In this document: positions 1 through 11,315 of the stretch, piece by piece
Numbering within the stretch: the first letter of the stretch is position 1
Layout: the number at the start of each line of letters is the position of its first letter
Assembly (NCBI GenBank): GCA_019915135.1
Contig: JAHLMK010000003.1
Coordinates: 868,001-932,000 of the forward strand
Direction: 5' to 3'
DNA: 64,000 nucleotides
Source: Strobilurus pachycystidiatus
Taxonomy: Eukaryota; Basidiomycota; Agaricomycetes; Agaricales; Physalacriaceae
Notes under the pieces: model-generated
The model's database searches: none
Told to the model about the DNA's origin: nothing
What the model saw: the letters and a program-made list of their open reading frames with translations, nothing else
Position numbers and translations under genes: made by a program

Positions 1-1100
1 ATTCGTCCGCTCCAGTCTATTGGTAAGAATATCGCGTGCTACCCTTTGCTTGACCCGCAATCCTTTGACACCATGATCATGCATATCAAGGGTATGACTC
101 CCACGAAGCGCGCTAGCTCCGTTCTTAATATTTCAATGAGCCCTCCTCGCTCTCTTGTCAACGCGCAACAGCCGACTTTTGTACGTGATCATTCTATTCA
201 TCGTTATGGTCGGAAACTCATATTCAAACAGTGGTGGAATGAAACCGGACTTGCACCCACGGTGGCACAATCCAGTAATCCTATTGAGGCTCGCCTTGAT
301 AATCTTTTCGGACGTAATGTATGAAGCGAAGTATGCACTTGAATGACAATGACTGACAGCCTTGTAGCAAGGTCTTGACAAGAGGCTGGAGCCTCGCAGG
401 ATAGAGATTGCAGCACGGTACAGACCTGGCATGTGTGCCCTTCATCCTACCATTCCCTGCTTTCCATACAAGAACGACACTCTCGAGCTTCATTGGGAAA
501 TGGACGACAACCGTATCAACATCTTGGCACATGAAATCGTTCGTAATTCTATCAAAGAGCCAGCGTGTCTATGTCTTATTGTTGATATAGAACAACGGAC
601 GCTGCAACATCAATACCCCGCCGCTGCTCAACAAGTTTTTCAAACCGGACAAGGCCTTGCCTATGCCAAAACGCCAGCAGCCTTACGCTCAGCTCCACCC
701 TGCTAGTCCTTCCCGTGATGACACACTCTTCACTCCCGCTCGGCCTTCGTCGAACGAGCATGAGTATCTTTCTGCTTCCCGCAGGCAAGTGCCATCCAGC
801 TCACTTCAGACACCAACACCATCCTCTTCCCGTCGACAACCAGCCTCTCCAGTGGACGAGAGATCAAGCCCTCCGCCACCCATCATTGATGATCGTGAGG
901 CGTGGTTGCGCACAACTCTCAAGTTGGGTGATGATGCTTCTTGCTTTGACGTTGCTCTTGGAAAACTTCGGTTCAAGGTTGGGGATGATGTATCAGAGAT
1001 CCCCTTAGAGTACGTGACGTCAAAAACAGGTCTCGAGTTCTTAGAGTGGAATCGTTTCAAGAGTGCATATGTTAAATGGGTACAGCGTACTCGTCGCTGA
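1..1100 (+). CDS. Unrecognised protein, 3' part of gene (5' end outside window)
   Basis: Three exons join in frame: 1-318, 368-538 and 591-1100. The first intron, 319-367, has a clean GTATG donor and TTGTAG acceptor and joins ...LFGRN to QGLDKRLEPRR without a stop. The second, 539-590, is less certain because its donor is GTTCGT. The encoded stretch has a mixed N-terminal part containing GMTPTKRASSVL, then a Ser/Pro/Arg-rich linker, and ends in a compact segment with VTSKTGLEFLEW and a basic C-terminus VQRTRR. I do not recognise the family. The stop lies only 17 bases from the stop of the transposase on the other strand, so the two are tail to tail. It could be a host gene or a second protein of a mobile element. 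Exon joins are inferred by eye. Confidence 0.5.
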
Positions 1101-1117
1101 TTAGATAGCTCTATGTT

Positions 1118-2186
1118 CTACAAATAGCCACTATGTTTGAACCATCCAGGAGCATTCTGTGCGTTCACGGCATTGAGACAGGCAGCATACAACACGAGCT
1201 CGGGAAATTGAGCATACTCAAGCTCACGCCAGTGCCTACGGAGGTACTTTTTAACTGCACTGAAGCTCTCCTCTATGGGATTGAAGTCAGGTGAATACGG
1301 TGGCAGGAAGATCAGTAATGATCCTGCGAGAATACTGTTAACTGATGTTCATACGAAGAAAGTATGATATCACTCACCATTGGCCTCTACAGCAGTTCGA
1401 ATGGCGTCACTCTTATGTATATTGCAGTTATCCATGATCAGAATACTTCGAGGACCCGGGAATGCATTCATTTCGGGTAACTACGCCACATATGAGTTCA
1501 GCCATAACATTGAGCACGGTGTAATGACATACCAAATCATTGATTAGGAAGTCAAACATCTCCTCGCCGTCGACAGAGCCATTGACAATGCGCAGGGCCA
1601 CGTAACCATCCAGTGATAGCGCTGGCAAGATGCTGTAACGCTCTCCCCGATCGTGCTCGAGGTATTCTACCGGTGTCTCACCCCGGGCTGCCCATCCATG
1701 TCTCCGTGCTATTGTTCGGCCGTCCTTTGACGATTCATCAACAAAGACCATCTGGTCTGCGGTGTAGTGACTGAGGACGTGTGTCATCCAAGGTGATCGA
1801 AGATCTTCGTCGCGCTGTGCCGCCACGATCTTCATGACCTTTCGGTTAAGCCCGAGGTCGCTGAGGTTGTTGTGAAGCGCTCCTATGGAGATCCGTTCTC
1901 CGTGCGAAACAGACAAGTAGGACTGGATTTCGTCGAGGAATAGGGAGGGCGTCTCTGAGAGAAGCTGTCTCAATTCGATGGCTAGCGGTGCACTTAGGAT
2001 TCGGGGACGCCCTCGAGGATTACTGGGTGCAATTGGGGATCCATACTGCTGATAATTCTTGTCCCAGCGCTCGATGCTGTCCTCGGATATGTCGAGAGCT
2101 TCGACAATCAGATCCAATGGCCAGTTCTTGTCGAGTAGGGCGATAGCACGCGCCTTGATCTCCGGAGAGTGTTTGACATACACCAT
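1118..2186 (-). CDS. IS630/Tc1-mariner-type DDE transposase, intact, 3 exons
   Basis: Exons 2186-1533, 1480-1378 and 1323-1118 join in frame to 320 residues. Introns are 52 and 54 nt with GT-AG ends. Residues 1-60 form a helix-turn-helix region followed by a GRPR motif, as in IS630-like proteins. A DDE endonuclease domain follows: D150 in MVFVDESS, D235 in LIMDNCNIH and E270 in PDFNPIEESF, which is the expected DDE triad. The protein would bind element ends and cut and join DNA at TA targets. The frame is unbroken, so activity is possible. I could not find terminal inverted repeats or a TA duplication around it, so the element borders are unknown. Family assignment is strong from the motifs. 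Confidence 0.9.
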
Positions 2187-2822
2187 AGATGTCCTATAGC
2201 CAGTCGAGAAGTGCCAGTTGCTCGTCGAAAGACTGAAATGTATTGATTGTAATTAACGACTATTTAACGACATTTCCCGCATTCGATCGAATTGTTTCGC
2301 ATGTTTGGCAGCGCCAGGCAAGAATTGTTGAAACATCTGTAAGCAGTGATGGGCCTCGGAACTTTTTTTGGCAGTAAGTTACATGGATATTGGACTCGGC
2401 CCGGGGGTGCGCCTGGGTGCACGTCGTTACGGCGGTGGTGGAGAGGAGTGAGTGTCCTCGGGATTCAAATGTATAGGTTTAATCTGTGGACAAAGCGGGT
2501 ATGATGGAGGATCTGGAAATTGTCCCTGAAGAGAAAGATCACGAGAGAACGGCCGATTGAGGAGAGCGGCTGTTCTTCGCTGAGTATATTCAGTCCGCAT
2601 GTTGTGCTGTACCGGGACCCGAGAGAGTTTCAGGTTGATATGCGAGTCCCAAAGAATTCGGGCTACGTGGCGTCAACATACACTCACAGTAGCTGCTGTC
2701 GTGTTCTGGTCGTGGTTGAACGTGTGCAATCAAAAGGCGATCGAATCCATCAAGCATCGGAGCTCGGTCCGAACCACTTTAACTAGAACGACGACTACTC
2801 CATCTATTCCCTGCCTGACTTC
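2187..2822. other. Intergenic; no gene seen
   Basis: Between the divergent transposase and CofD-like genes. Short open frames are present but none has recognisable composition or splice-compatible neighbours. It should contain both promoters and may contain one end of the transposon, but I see no clear TATA box or inverted repeat. Confidence 0.5.
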
Positions 2823-4757
2823 ATGCCAAAGGACACCAACTTATATCTACAAGTCGACCAGCCTGGGGGAGGCAGTCCAGGCTCCTCAGTCTTCGACTTC
2901 CCCGTGACTGTCTCCAAAGAGAAACCATCCCCGTCACCAACGCGTCTTTTGCCTCCAGGAAAGCCCGAAACTCCTGACGAGGATTCTCCATCCTTCGTCG
3001 TCGTGTCAGGCGGAACAGGCGGCAACGCGATCTGCTCTGCTTTTGGCAACAAAGCCTGCTACGTGTTACCGGTCTCAGACGACGGCGGCTCGTCGAGCGA
3101 GATAATACGCGTCCTCGGCGGGCCTTCCATCGGTACGATATGCTCAATCTGGCACGTACATGGACCCTTTGTGATGATCCGCGACAGGTGATATACGCTC
3201 CCGGCTGATACGCCTCATCCCACCTGCTTCTCCGGGATCTCCCTTAGACGCCATACGCGCTCTTCTAGCGTACCGGCTACCAACGCACTACACCGAGCGC
3301 GAAGCACGGGAAGAATGGCGGGACATAGTCGAAGGCACCAGTAGCCTCTGGCAGGGCATCCCGAACGATCGGAAGGAAACCATACGCGGTATAGTACTAG
3401 TGCAACGCCTTCCGTGCTCCTTCATTGATCAGGGACCTTCCCGCTTCTTTAGGCTTCCTGGTGTACTTTGAGAGCGAATTGCTCAAGCGAGCGCATAAGA
3501 ACTTCACGTTTGTGAATGGAAGGTGTGTATTCGCGTCTCCTCCTCCCTCCGCGGATCAGTGTGTGCTCAAGACGTGGATATGAACTTGAAGCATCGGCAA
3601 TTACTTCCTAGCTGCCGCGCAGGGCTTCTTTCGATCCCTCCCCTCTGCTATCTTTCTGTTCTCTTCGATAACGAACAGTCAAGCCAACATCCTCCCCGTC
3701 ATCGTCACCAATCACACTGTTACTATCTCTGCTGAACTAGTCCGTGCCTTTGCGATCTTGTTGGTCGCTTCGGTTGACCTCTAAATATGTAGGTCAACGG
3801 CGAGAAGTTGGTGGGACAATGCGAAATATCGCATCCAGTCTCTGGGACCACGACTGTGGCGACATTCAGCGATCCGGATCCGTGGTCTCCAGTGGTCGAA
3901 AATCAGCGTCAGAACGTTATGTTTGAAGCGCAGGCCAAATCGACGTACGAGCCCCTGGCTGCGCGGATATCTAGTAAGTAGATGTCCGCAGCTAACCAGG
4001 ATCTTGTTGAGGGATTTTGGCAGGGGTCTTTTACATCAACGCATACGGTATGGAAATACATCCCTCGCCTAATCCCGACTACCTATCTAGTCTGGCTTCC
4101 CATGACGTCCTGGTCTATTCCTGCGGTTCCTTGTGGACAAGGTAAGCTTTGCTTGACCTCGTGCTCGATTTCGCTTTTAGATCCTTTGCGTAGCATAATC
4201 CCCTGCCTAGCCATAAAGAGTGTGGCGTCGGCGATAGCACGATCGCATACTCTTCGTGCCAAAGTCCTACTACGCAAGTTGTCTCTATTGCTCTTTTGAT
4301 CGTGATTGGAGCTATCCACAGTGAATGCAAAGAACGATAGGGAAACCCATGGGTATACTGCGGAAGATTACATCCTGTAAGTCAAGACGGGCTAGTTTAG
4401 TCCTCGTTCGGTAACGCTCATCTATCTACAGCGCCATTACGCGGACCCTCAATGCGCGATATCAGCTAGAGCCGTACGGACTGGGCAGCGCAAATACCAC
4501 GTATCCGATATCAGCGTTCATCACCGACTTGGTGTATCTGGACGGAACAAGCATTCACGTGGATGTGAAGCGAATCACCGTATGTATCTAGGTCTATCTC
4601 CGCCATGGCAGGACAATGACTGTATTGACATCGACAGGCTCTCGGCGTTCGTTGCACTCAGGTGCAGGCGAGCAGGGAGGAGGGCTCTGACCCCAAGTTT
4701 GGGGCAGAGTCCGTGAGACAGGTTATAGACAAGATACTCGCGGCAAGGAGTGAATGA
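2823..4757 (+). CDS. CofD/YvcK-like protein (UPF0052 family), 10 exons
   Basis: Exons 2823-3132, 3188-3388, 3453-3522, 3592-3739, 3793-3973, 4024-4141, 4194-4273, 4322-4376, 4432-4579 and 4638-4757 join to 476 residues with no stop. The start is the first ATG after an in-frame TAG at 2784. After a Ser/Pro-rich N-terminus comes the hallmark VVVSGGTGGNAI loop, then PVSDDGGSSSEI and GGPSIGDIRSRL. The middle carries VNGSIGNYF and the C-terminal part AKNDRETHGYTAEDY. The family shares the fold of 2-phospho-L-lactate transferase (CofD) and bacterial YvcK. The bacterial members bind nucleotide or sugar-nucleotide, but the role of the fungal branch is not settled. The intron at 4274-4321 has a GC donor (GCAAGT). 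The gene appears intact. Confidence 0.9.
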
Positions 4758-5262
4758 GAGGGAAACAAGGTCACTTATGCTTTGCCTGGACTATTCTATC
4801 AAACGTAAGTACCTCCACTCAGTACATATCGTCAATTGAGTCTGTTCCACTTGATATATTTTGAGCTGATGTGAGCCACAGCGGGAGGAGCTTTGCTTCT
4901 TCGCACAATGCATGTAGACACCCAATGCAGTATGCGAATCTGTTATCTTTGCATTGTTGCAAGGGTCGAGGCGGCCTGAGGCGGATTACACCAGGAATCT
5001 GAGTTTGTAATGATGCGCGTGACGACACGCGATGCATTCGGGGATGAATGATGCCTATTATCTCACCAATGACAGGGAATGCACAAACCACTCCCAGGCT
5101 TTTTTCTGGTCGCCCACCACCACAGCGACGGGCGCACTGAGCCCTAATCGCGCCGTGAAACGATATCGGTCGCTGTTCCTAGCACTTTTTAGCTGTCGAT
5201 GGGAGAATTCGGACGTATGGAGCGGCATTCTGGCCCTCGTCCAGCCTGGAATGTGACGGTCG
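4758..5262. other. Intergenic; no gene seen
   Basis: No recognisable coding frame or RNA. It holds the 3' region of the CofD-like gene and the upstream region of the next gene on the same strand. Confidence 0.5.
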
Positions 5263-6285
5263 ATGTTAATTCGCGCAATCATCCAGAGCGAATTGTCTTT
5301 CGGCGCCGAGGTGAGTAGAGCATTCATGTTTGACGCTGGAACGACTACTACTTCCGGTCCGATCGAGACAAGGCTGACGTCCGGCGTACTAGACAGTGTC
5401 GATGGCTCGCACGACCATCTCCACGATAGCGAAGATTCTGACGACCGCATGAGGAAGATGAACTCTGGCCTGGATTCCAATACGTACCTCGCCGGAAACG
5501 ATTATATCGACCAGGCGCCCTGTGATGTCAGTTTCCACCTCCCCAATCAGCCCCCTCTCTCCAAGCAGGCCCTGTACACCGAGAACGACGAGGGCATTCA
5601 CATTGACCTTGACGACGTCCCGCCTTCCCTACTCAGCAGCATGCAGAGCTCCATGACCGAGTGTTCAACCGACGATGGTCATCCCGACTCGTCCCAGATT
5701 CTCTCCACCTCCCCTATCATCATCAAGCATCCTCACCGAAGTGTACGTTTCCGCTCTCGCGTGCGCATCACGTCGGGCCTCCGACGCCATATACACAGGT
5801 CTCGGAGTGACCTCTCGCTGTCCCAGGATTCCTCAGACCTCTCCAGTTCACCATCCTCCTCCATCTCCGCACCGCTACGCACCCCCGCAGACGAGCTCTC
5901 CTCGCCATGGGGTCCTCTCGGCCAGCGCGTCAAAATCATGTCTCATAGACCACGCCGTCTCTCGGGCTATCAGCACGAAACCAGCGAGCGAACTCCTCTC
6001 ATGTATCACAACAATACCCCAAAAACACCGCTGTATAGTGATGATGACGATGACCTCTTCTACGACGATACACACGCGGAGGCGCGCCTTAGCCGCGAGA
6101 TTGACATGGCTTTTGGGCCGTGGCCAAAACGCTTACTGAATAGACATGTACGTTCCGTCAATACCAATCACTGCGTATCTCGGCGAACTCATTTCATTCA
6201 CTTGCAGTGGTGGTGGTGGCACATCGAGCCCGTTGTGTGCTGCATATGCATGGAACTGGATGAATCCGATTCGGAGGAAGGGTGA
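5263..6285 (+). CDS. Conserved-looking Ser/Asp-rich protein with WWWWHIEPVVCC tail, unknown role
   Basis: One open frame of 340 codons begins at the ATG following an in-frame TGA at 5254. The chain is low in hydrophobic residues, with Ser runs (SSDLSSSPSSSIS), an Asp run at about residue 260 and ERTPLMYHN. It ends in a striking block of four tryptophans followed by HIEPVVCCICMELDESDSEEG. A probable intron (6148-6207, GTACGT to TTGCAG) has a length divisible by three. Removing it joins LLNRH directly to the tryptophan block, which I think is the real protein. A GTGAGT at 5311 could be another donor, making the N-terminus uncertain. The Cys-rich end could be lipid-modified, which is inference. 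Function not recognised. Confidence 0.6.
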   Translation: MLIRAIIQSELSFGAEVSRAFMFDAGTTTTSGPIETRLTSGVLDSVDGSHDHLHDSEDSDDRMRKMNSGLDSNTYLAGNDYIDQAPCDVSFHLPNQPPLSKQALYTENDEGIHIDLDDVPPSLLSSMQSSMTECSTDDGHPDSSQILSTSPIIIKHPHRSVRFRSRVRITSGLRRHIHRSRSDLSLSQDSSDLSSSPSSSISAPLRTPADELSSPWGPLGQRVKIMSHRPRRLSGYQHETSERTPLMYHNNTPKTPLYSDDDDDLFYDDTHAEARLSREIDMAFGPWPKRLLNRHVRSVNTNHCVSRRTHFIHLQWWWWHIEPVVCCICMELDESDSEEG

Positions 6286-7030
6286 CATTCTGCACTCAAC
6301 CTCACCGCCTCGCAGCCACGGTTCCTCTCCAATTCACGAGGTGAATAACCGCTGGCAGCCTTTCCCACTTCGCTCTGTCGTCTGTTGTTGTAATTTATTT
6401 CGACTGTGTTGTAATTCATATCGGGGTTTTGTGATATAATTGGGTTTTTGTATACGTTCTTCTGTTTCTCACGCATCAGCCGGTCTCAACTTTGGTATGA
6501 CGGAGACCTGGAGGACACCAGACCTTCGTGACATCGTCAATGTGGTGGTCAGACTCATAGACAATTTTACATTCATATACCGAGGTCTTGAGGCGTACCA
6601 GACTCGGACCAGCACCACGACACCGAACATAATCATCATTGATCGGTGCCCACATAGCCGGTCTTCTGTAGATGTTCTGAGCTCACATCGAGTCAAGTAT
6701 CTCATGTTGGGTTGTATCGATAAGTACCGACGTCTCACACAGATTGCAGCAGTCTGCTGTATCTAGTACATGAAGATCGAAACCTTCCGATCGCGATCGA
6801 CTCGCGCCACAATTGAACTTAACTTCGCTCTGCCCTACACAGAGGGTATCTACAACTGTGGTCTCACATCTCACTAGGACAAGACTCGTAAGGAAGTATG
6901 AACAAAGATGGGTCAAACGACTTTGCAACCCACCAGCTAGATTTTCGAGTGAAAATATCAGAAAAAGAGAATTGCGCCACAATTCATCCCAACCCTCCCG
7001 AACAAAAGATGCTCAAGACAAATCACGTAC
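6286..7030. other. Intergenic; no gene seen
   Basis: Holds the 3' flank of the Ser/Asp-rich gene and the downstream flank of the tRNA gene. The short open frames overlap on both strands and none looks coding. Confidence 0.5.
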
Positions 7031-7112
7031 CGACGCCAGCAGGATTCGAACCTGCGCCCTACAAGAGGAACAGATTTCTAATCTGTCGCCGTAACCACTT
7101 GGCTATAGCGCC
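7031..7112 (-). tRNA. tRNA-Ser, anticodon AGA
   Basis: Folds as a complete class II tRNA of 82 nt without an intron. The acceptor stem GGCGCTA pairs with TGGCGTC, using two G-U pairs, and the discriminator base is G. The D stem is GCC/GGC. The anticodon stem ACAGA/TCTGT encloses TTAGAAA, so the anticodon is AGA and reads UCU. A 14-nt variable arm is present, as expected for serine. The T arm is GCAGG TTCGAAT CCTGC. No 3' CCA is encoded, as usual for a eukaryotic nuclear tRNA. Confidence 0.95.
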
Positions 7113-7703
7113 GTGATACTCTTTGGTCTTCCTGCCAACCTTTTCGTCAGGATGCTGCAGCTAGGACGAATTTCTTCAAGTCTTATATGGGTAGACAAAG
7201 TCCTCATATGTACACAAAACCGGACAGAGGAGTCGAGGTTACGATGCAGTATCACAACAATATTATACAGGGGGTAGCACTCTGAAGTGAACCACAGAAT
7301 CCCACACGAAGGGAGGAACCACCTCGTCGAGAATGGCTCTCCTATTGTGTTCCTTCAACGCTCATCGACGTTCGCCACTCGAGAGGGTGAAGCAGTGACC
7401 CGGCTGGATAGTACGAAACTATTAGTATCGGTCCAGAAAGTTGTCACCGGGAAAAAAGAAGTGGCCCACTGGAAAATCTGCTCGGGGCGAACGGCTGGGA
7501 GTACTATTCACGAAGTACAAGCCAGCGTAAGTTCAGATACTCGGTGTCTCACCGGTCATCACCAGGCTACGTTCTTACACGAACTGGATGTCACCACATG
7601 AACGTTGCAAGCGTAGTTGAATACACCGCAATCATTGATTGAATGTCTAGCTTGTCCATCCAGCATACTTAGGCTAGTCGACAAGTACGCGCCACACCAA
7701 GAT
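7113..7703. other. Intergenic; no gene seen
   Basis: Lies between the tRNA 5' flank and the 3' end of chorismate synthase. An open frame at 7287-7601 has no recognisable content. Confidence 0.5.
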
Positions 7704-9029
7704 CTACTTGGGCATAACCATCGTAGGCGGCAGCGTGGTAACAGGCGGGAGGAGGCTCGCCGCCGTCTTGCGCGCATTCTGCATGAGGAGCTGGTCGAGC
7801 ACCACAATCGCTGCCATGGCCTCAACGATGGGCACCGCGCGGGGAACAACACACGGATCGTGCCTCCCCCTCGCCGCCAACGATCCGGGCGTCCCGTCAT
7901 ACTGGGCCGTCGCCTGCGCCTGGGAGATGGTCGCAGGGCTCTTGAACCCAATCCTAAAGTAGATATCCTCCCCGTTCGTGATCCCCCCCTGCACACCGCC
8001 GCTCCAGTTGCTCTTGGTCCCGAGGCGCCCGTCCGCGCGCCTGACGAAGGCGTCGTTGTGCCTGCTGCCGGGAATTTCGGTCCCGCGGAATCCAGAGCCG
8101 ATCTCGAAAGCCTTGGTGGCGGGGATGGAGAGCATGGCGTGGCCGAGCTTGGCTTCGAACTTGTCAAAGACGGGCTCGCCAAGGCCGGAGGGGACGTTGC
8201 GGATGACACAGGTGACGGTGCCGCCGATGGAGTCCATGGATTCTTTGGCGCGGACGATTCGCTTCAGAGGTTGTCAATTGGTGCATGTTTGATAGGGAGC
8301 ATGCACTAACCTCTGTCATCTTGGCAGACGTCTCGGCATGCGGACACCGAGTGGTGTGGCTGTCGACCTGCTCGCGGGTGACGGTAGACAGAAGCTGCAT
8401 GAACTCGGTGGACAGCGCGTCTTCTTCTTCGTGCACGGTCGAAGGGAGGTGGATTTTGCCGACGGAGGATACGAATGCGACAATCTCGATCCCGAACGCG
8501 AGCTTGAGGTACTTTTCCGCGATGGCGCCGGCCGCGACACGACCAATGGTCTCGCGCGCGCTGCTGCGTCCGCCACCGCTGCTCGCCTTGAGGCCGTACT
8601 TTTCGAGGTACGTGTAGTCGGCGTGACTGGGGCGAGGGTACAAGTCGGTTTCGGTGTAGTCGTGCGGGCGCTGGTCTTCGTTCTTGACGAGGAGGGCGAT
8701 GGGCGTGCCGAGCGTGTAACCGTGTTCAATGCCAGATTGAAGCTGGACGAGGTCCTTTTCGTTGCGCTACGTGTCGTGTCAGATAAGGGTACGCCCTGGT
8801 GCGGTATACACACCGGAGTCGTAAGGTTACTTTGGCCGGGACGGCGACGGCTGAGTTGGACTTGGATATCACTGGATTCCAAAGCCAAACCCTAGCTGGA
8901 TATGAGAAGTGGCGCAGAGTAAAGGAAAGAGGGCTTTACGGGAGGGCAGCCGTCGATGATGGCTCCGACGGAAGAGCAATGGCTCTCGCCGTACGTCGTA
9001 ACGCGGAAAAGATGACCGAAGGTAGACAT
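7704..9029 (-). CDS. ARO2: Chorismate synthase
   Basis: Last enzyme of the shikimate pathway: converts 5-enolpyruvylshikimate 3-phosphate to chorismate using reduced FMN. Fungal enzymes also reduce the flavin with NADPH. Exons 9029-8940, 8891-8814, 8766-8311 and 8261-7704 join to 393 residues, a normal length. Family signatures are present in order: [13 protein letters not shown] and the [10 protein letters not shown] turn at the N-terminus, [45 protein letters not shown], then [41 protein letters not shown] and [12 protein letters not shown]. The start ATG opens the conserved [10 protein letters not shown]. No defects are seen. Expected in the cytosol. Confidence 0.97.
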
Positions 9030-10627
9030 TTTGAATTTTTTTGATGCGGTGATTCTGCGGGGATGGTGAGCGTAGAGTATGGCAGCGTCAACGGTAAGCT
9101 CACCTGTGTAGAGAAGCTAAAGTATACCTTCAAGGCTAGCAAGGACAGCACAAGCAAGCTTTGAAAGGTGTTGAAGGTGGTGGAGGGATGTTGACCAAAG
9201 TTTGAGGCGGGTCACGTACCTCGATCGGATTAGATCGGATTTAACTCTTAGGCCTGGGACCGGCTTCCGGACCGGACCACTCAAAAGTCAAACTTCAAGC
9301 TTCAAGTCAGAAGGTGAGTATAGTACATTGTTTATCTTGTTCGAGATGAACGCACCCAAGAAAAGACTAGAAATTGTCAAACTCAATGAGAGCAGTTTGT
9401 TGTCGTAAACACGGTCAACACGGCAACACGGCGCAATTGGTATGGCTTGCTTGCTTGCTGAGCTGGGATAACGTCGCTGCAAAGCAGCCAAGTCAGGTAC
9501 GGGCAGCTATCTACACCTCTTATATACTATTCTGTAGAGTGAGTCACACTTTCACACTTATGAGAGTCATGGCTAAGATGTGGCGCGTATGTGGTCTGTA
9601 CGTGGTTCCGCGAGCTATGTAAGATGCTCCATCTCCAATACAGTAGTGGCGTACACCTGAATATGTACTGGCCAAGATACAGATCGGAGCAAAGCCGTCC
9701 AGGGATGGCCATTGATGGAGTCCTCGCGCACAACAAAGAGGTGCCGAGCGATGTCTGATCGTAGATGGTCAATGAGCACTAGTGAAAGTAAAGAGAAGGT
9801 GTCGGTGTAACCGTCACCGGTAGCATTGGCATGCAAAGAATTCAGATGGTCGACGACAGCGGTTCGAGCAAACTTCAGCTGGATATCGAGCCGATGCTCT
9901 CAGAACACTTGATGAACAAGCTTGCTATAGGCGTATGGAGGATCAGCCAAATGTTCGGCATTCCTTTGCTCAAGTTGTCAGCATCCCGACAGAAGACTGT
10001 TGTGCCCGCGGGGCCTCACCGCCTCACCTCGCTTGCTATGCATTCGCCGCAATCAAGGCCTTGGGTGAGAGGGGATCGCAAGTTCAATGCAGTCTGATGT
10101 TGCCGCTTTGTACAGACGAATGGTACAGGTCTGGTACACATGGATGTCTGACAGACGGTCGCAACCGATGGTTGCAAGACAATATTGCAGACCAATCTTC
10201 CAAAAAAATACATCAGTTGATAGCGCAAATATCGGCACGTACGATGTTGACTGACATGTTCCTGAGGTTGTACGCACAAATAACTATCGCCAGTACGCAA
10301 GATTTCGCGAGAAGAGACTAAATAGGTAGATGTTGCATCATTTGGCAGCGGGGAAACGCGAAGTCAGCTTTGCTACATAGGCAGGCCAAGATATCACTGG
10401 TCGGTAGCTTGGACCGCATGACAGCCGGCCAATGAGGACCTGTTGGGCCTCGAGACCATAAGAAAGTGAGAGCTGAATCGAAACAGTGACAGACAAGGCA
10501 AACATAAAGGCATGATGTGGCGCGCGGCAGGCTGAGGATGCATGGCTGTCCCGATTCGGAACTATCCCGGATTAGAACATCATCGTATCACGCGAGCACC
10601 CATCCGCCTCACCCTCATACCATCACC
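9030..10627. other. Long intergenic stretch; no gene seen
   Basis: About 1.6 kb between the divergent ARO2 and SAP30-like genes. Several frames of 60-130 codons occur on both strands but overlap each other and show no motif or consistent splice pattern. It presumably includes both promoters. Confidence 0.5.
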
Positions 10628-11315
10628 ATGTCTGCTCTCGCCCAGGCTGCTGTCGGCTCGCGTTCTCGTCCACAGGCGCGCAAGAAAGTCAACGACGACG
10701 CCTCATACTTTGGTCCCCCGAGCACCGCGGCGGCGGGCACGAAAAGGCAGGCGACCGACAGACTCGAAGGCGAACCGAGAGTGAAACGAAAGCGCGCCGA
10801 CCCAGCCTTACCTATACCCGTCTTTCGAGAGCCCGGCGACCTCGAGCACCGTATATCCCTTGTACGCGCCATATTCATCCACCGCTGTAGCACATCCATT
10901 CAACGTATCACTGCAGGTCGAGTTCGACAAGCTAAGCCTGCCAACGTTGTACCGCTACCTCACCCAGTTCGACCTGATACCCACAATATACCCCTCCCCG
11001 CTCAAACCCGACGACCCGCCACCGCCGTCATCGCTCGCCAGCGCTCCCCATCCACCACGACCCGTCTCGCGCCCATCCAGCCCCGCCACGGCCACGGACC
11101 TCAAACGCCGCCGAAGCTCCCGTCTTCTCGAGGAGGAGGAGATGCCCATGCGCATGCCCATCCGCGCGGACATTGACGAACTGCACAGCGTGCTGGCGGG
11201 TATGGCCGATAAGCACTTCCGCGAGGTGCTTGCTATCAATGGACGAGAGGAGGTCGACACGCTGGCGTCGTTCATGTGCGCTGTCGAGAAGTCCAAAGGG
11301 GGCCGCGGGAGATGA
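10628..11315 (+). CDS. SAP30-like protein with Sin3-binding domain
   Basis: Exons 10628-10861 and 10917-11315 join in frame across a 55-nt intron to 210 residues. The N-terminus (MSALAQAAVGSRSRPQARKK) and the following region are basic, with KRQATDRL and RVKRKRAD, which suits a nuclear protein. The C-terminal half matches the layout of the SAP30 Sin3-binding domain: VEFDKLSLPTLYRYLTQFDL, a Pro/Ser linker with KRRRSSRLLEEEE, then DIDELHSVLAGMADKHFREV and a final EEVDTLASFMCAVEKSK. SAP30 proteins bridge Sin3 to the Rpd3-type histone deacetylase complex. No zinc finger is seen, as is common in fungal forms. Assignment rests on the motif pattern. Confidence 0.7.

Noticed and set aside
7617..8309. 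230-codon frame on the + strand
   Set aside because: Antisense to the last exon of chorismate synthase; GC-rich third positions open the opposite strand.
9615..10321. Cluster of short frames upstream of the SAP30-like gene
   Set aside because: Overlap on both strands without recognisable protein sequence.
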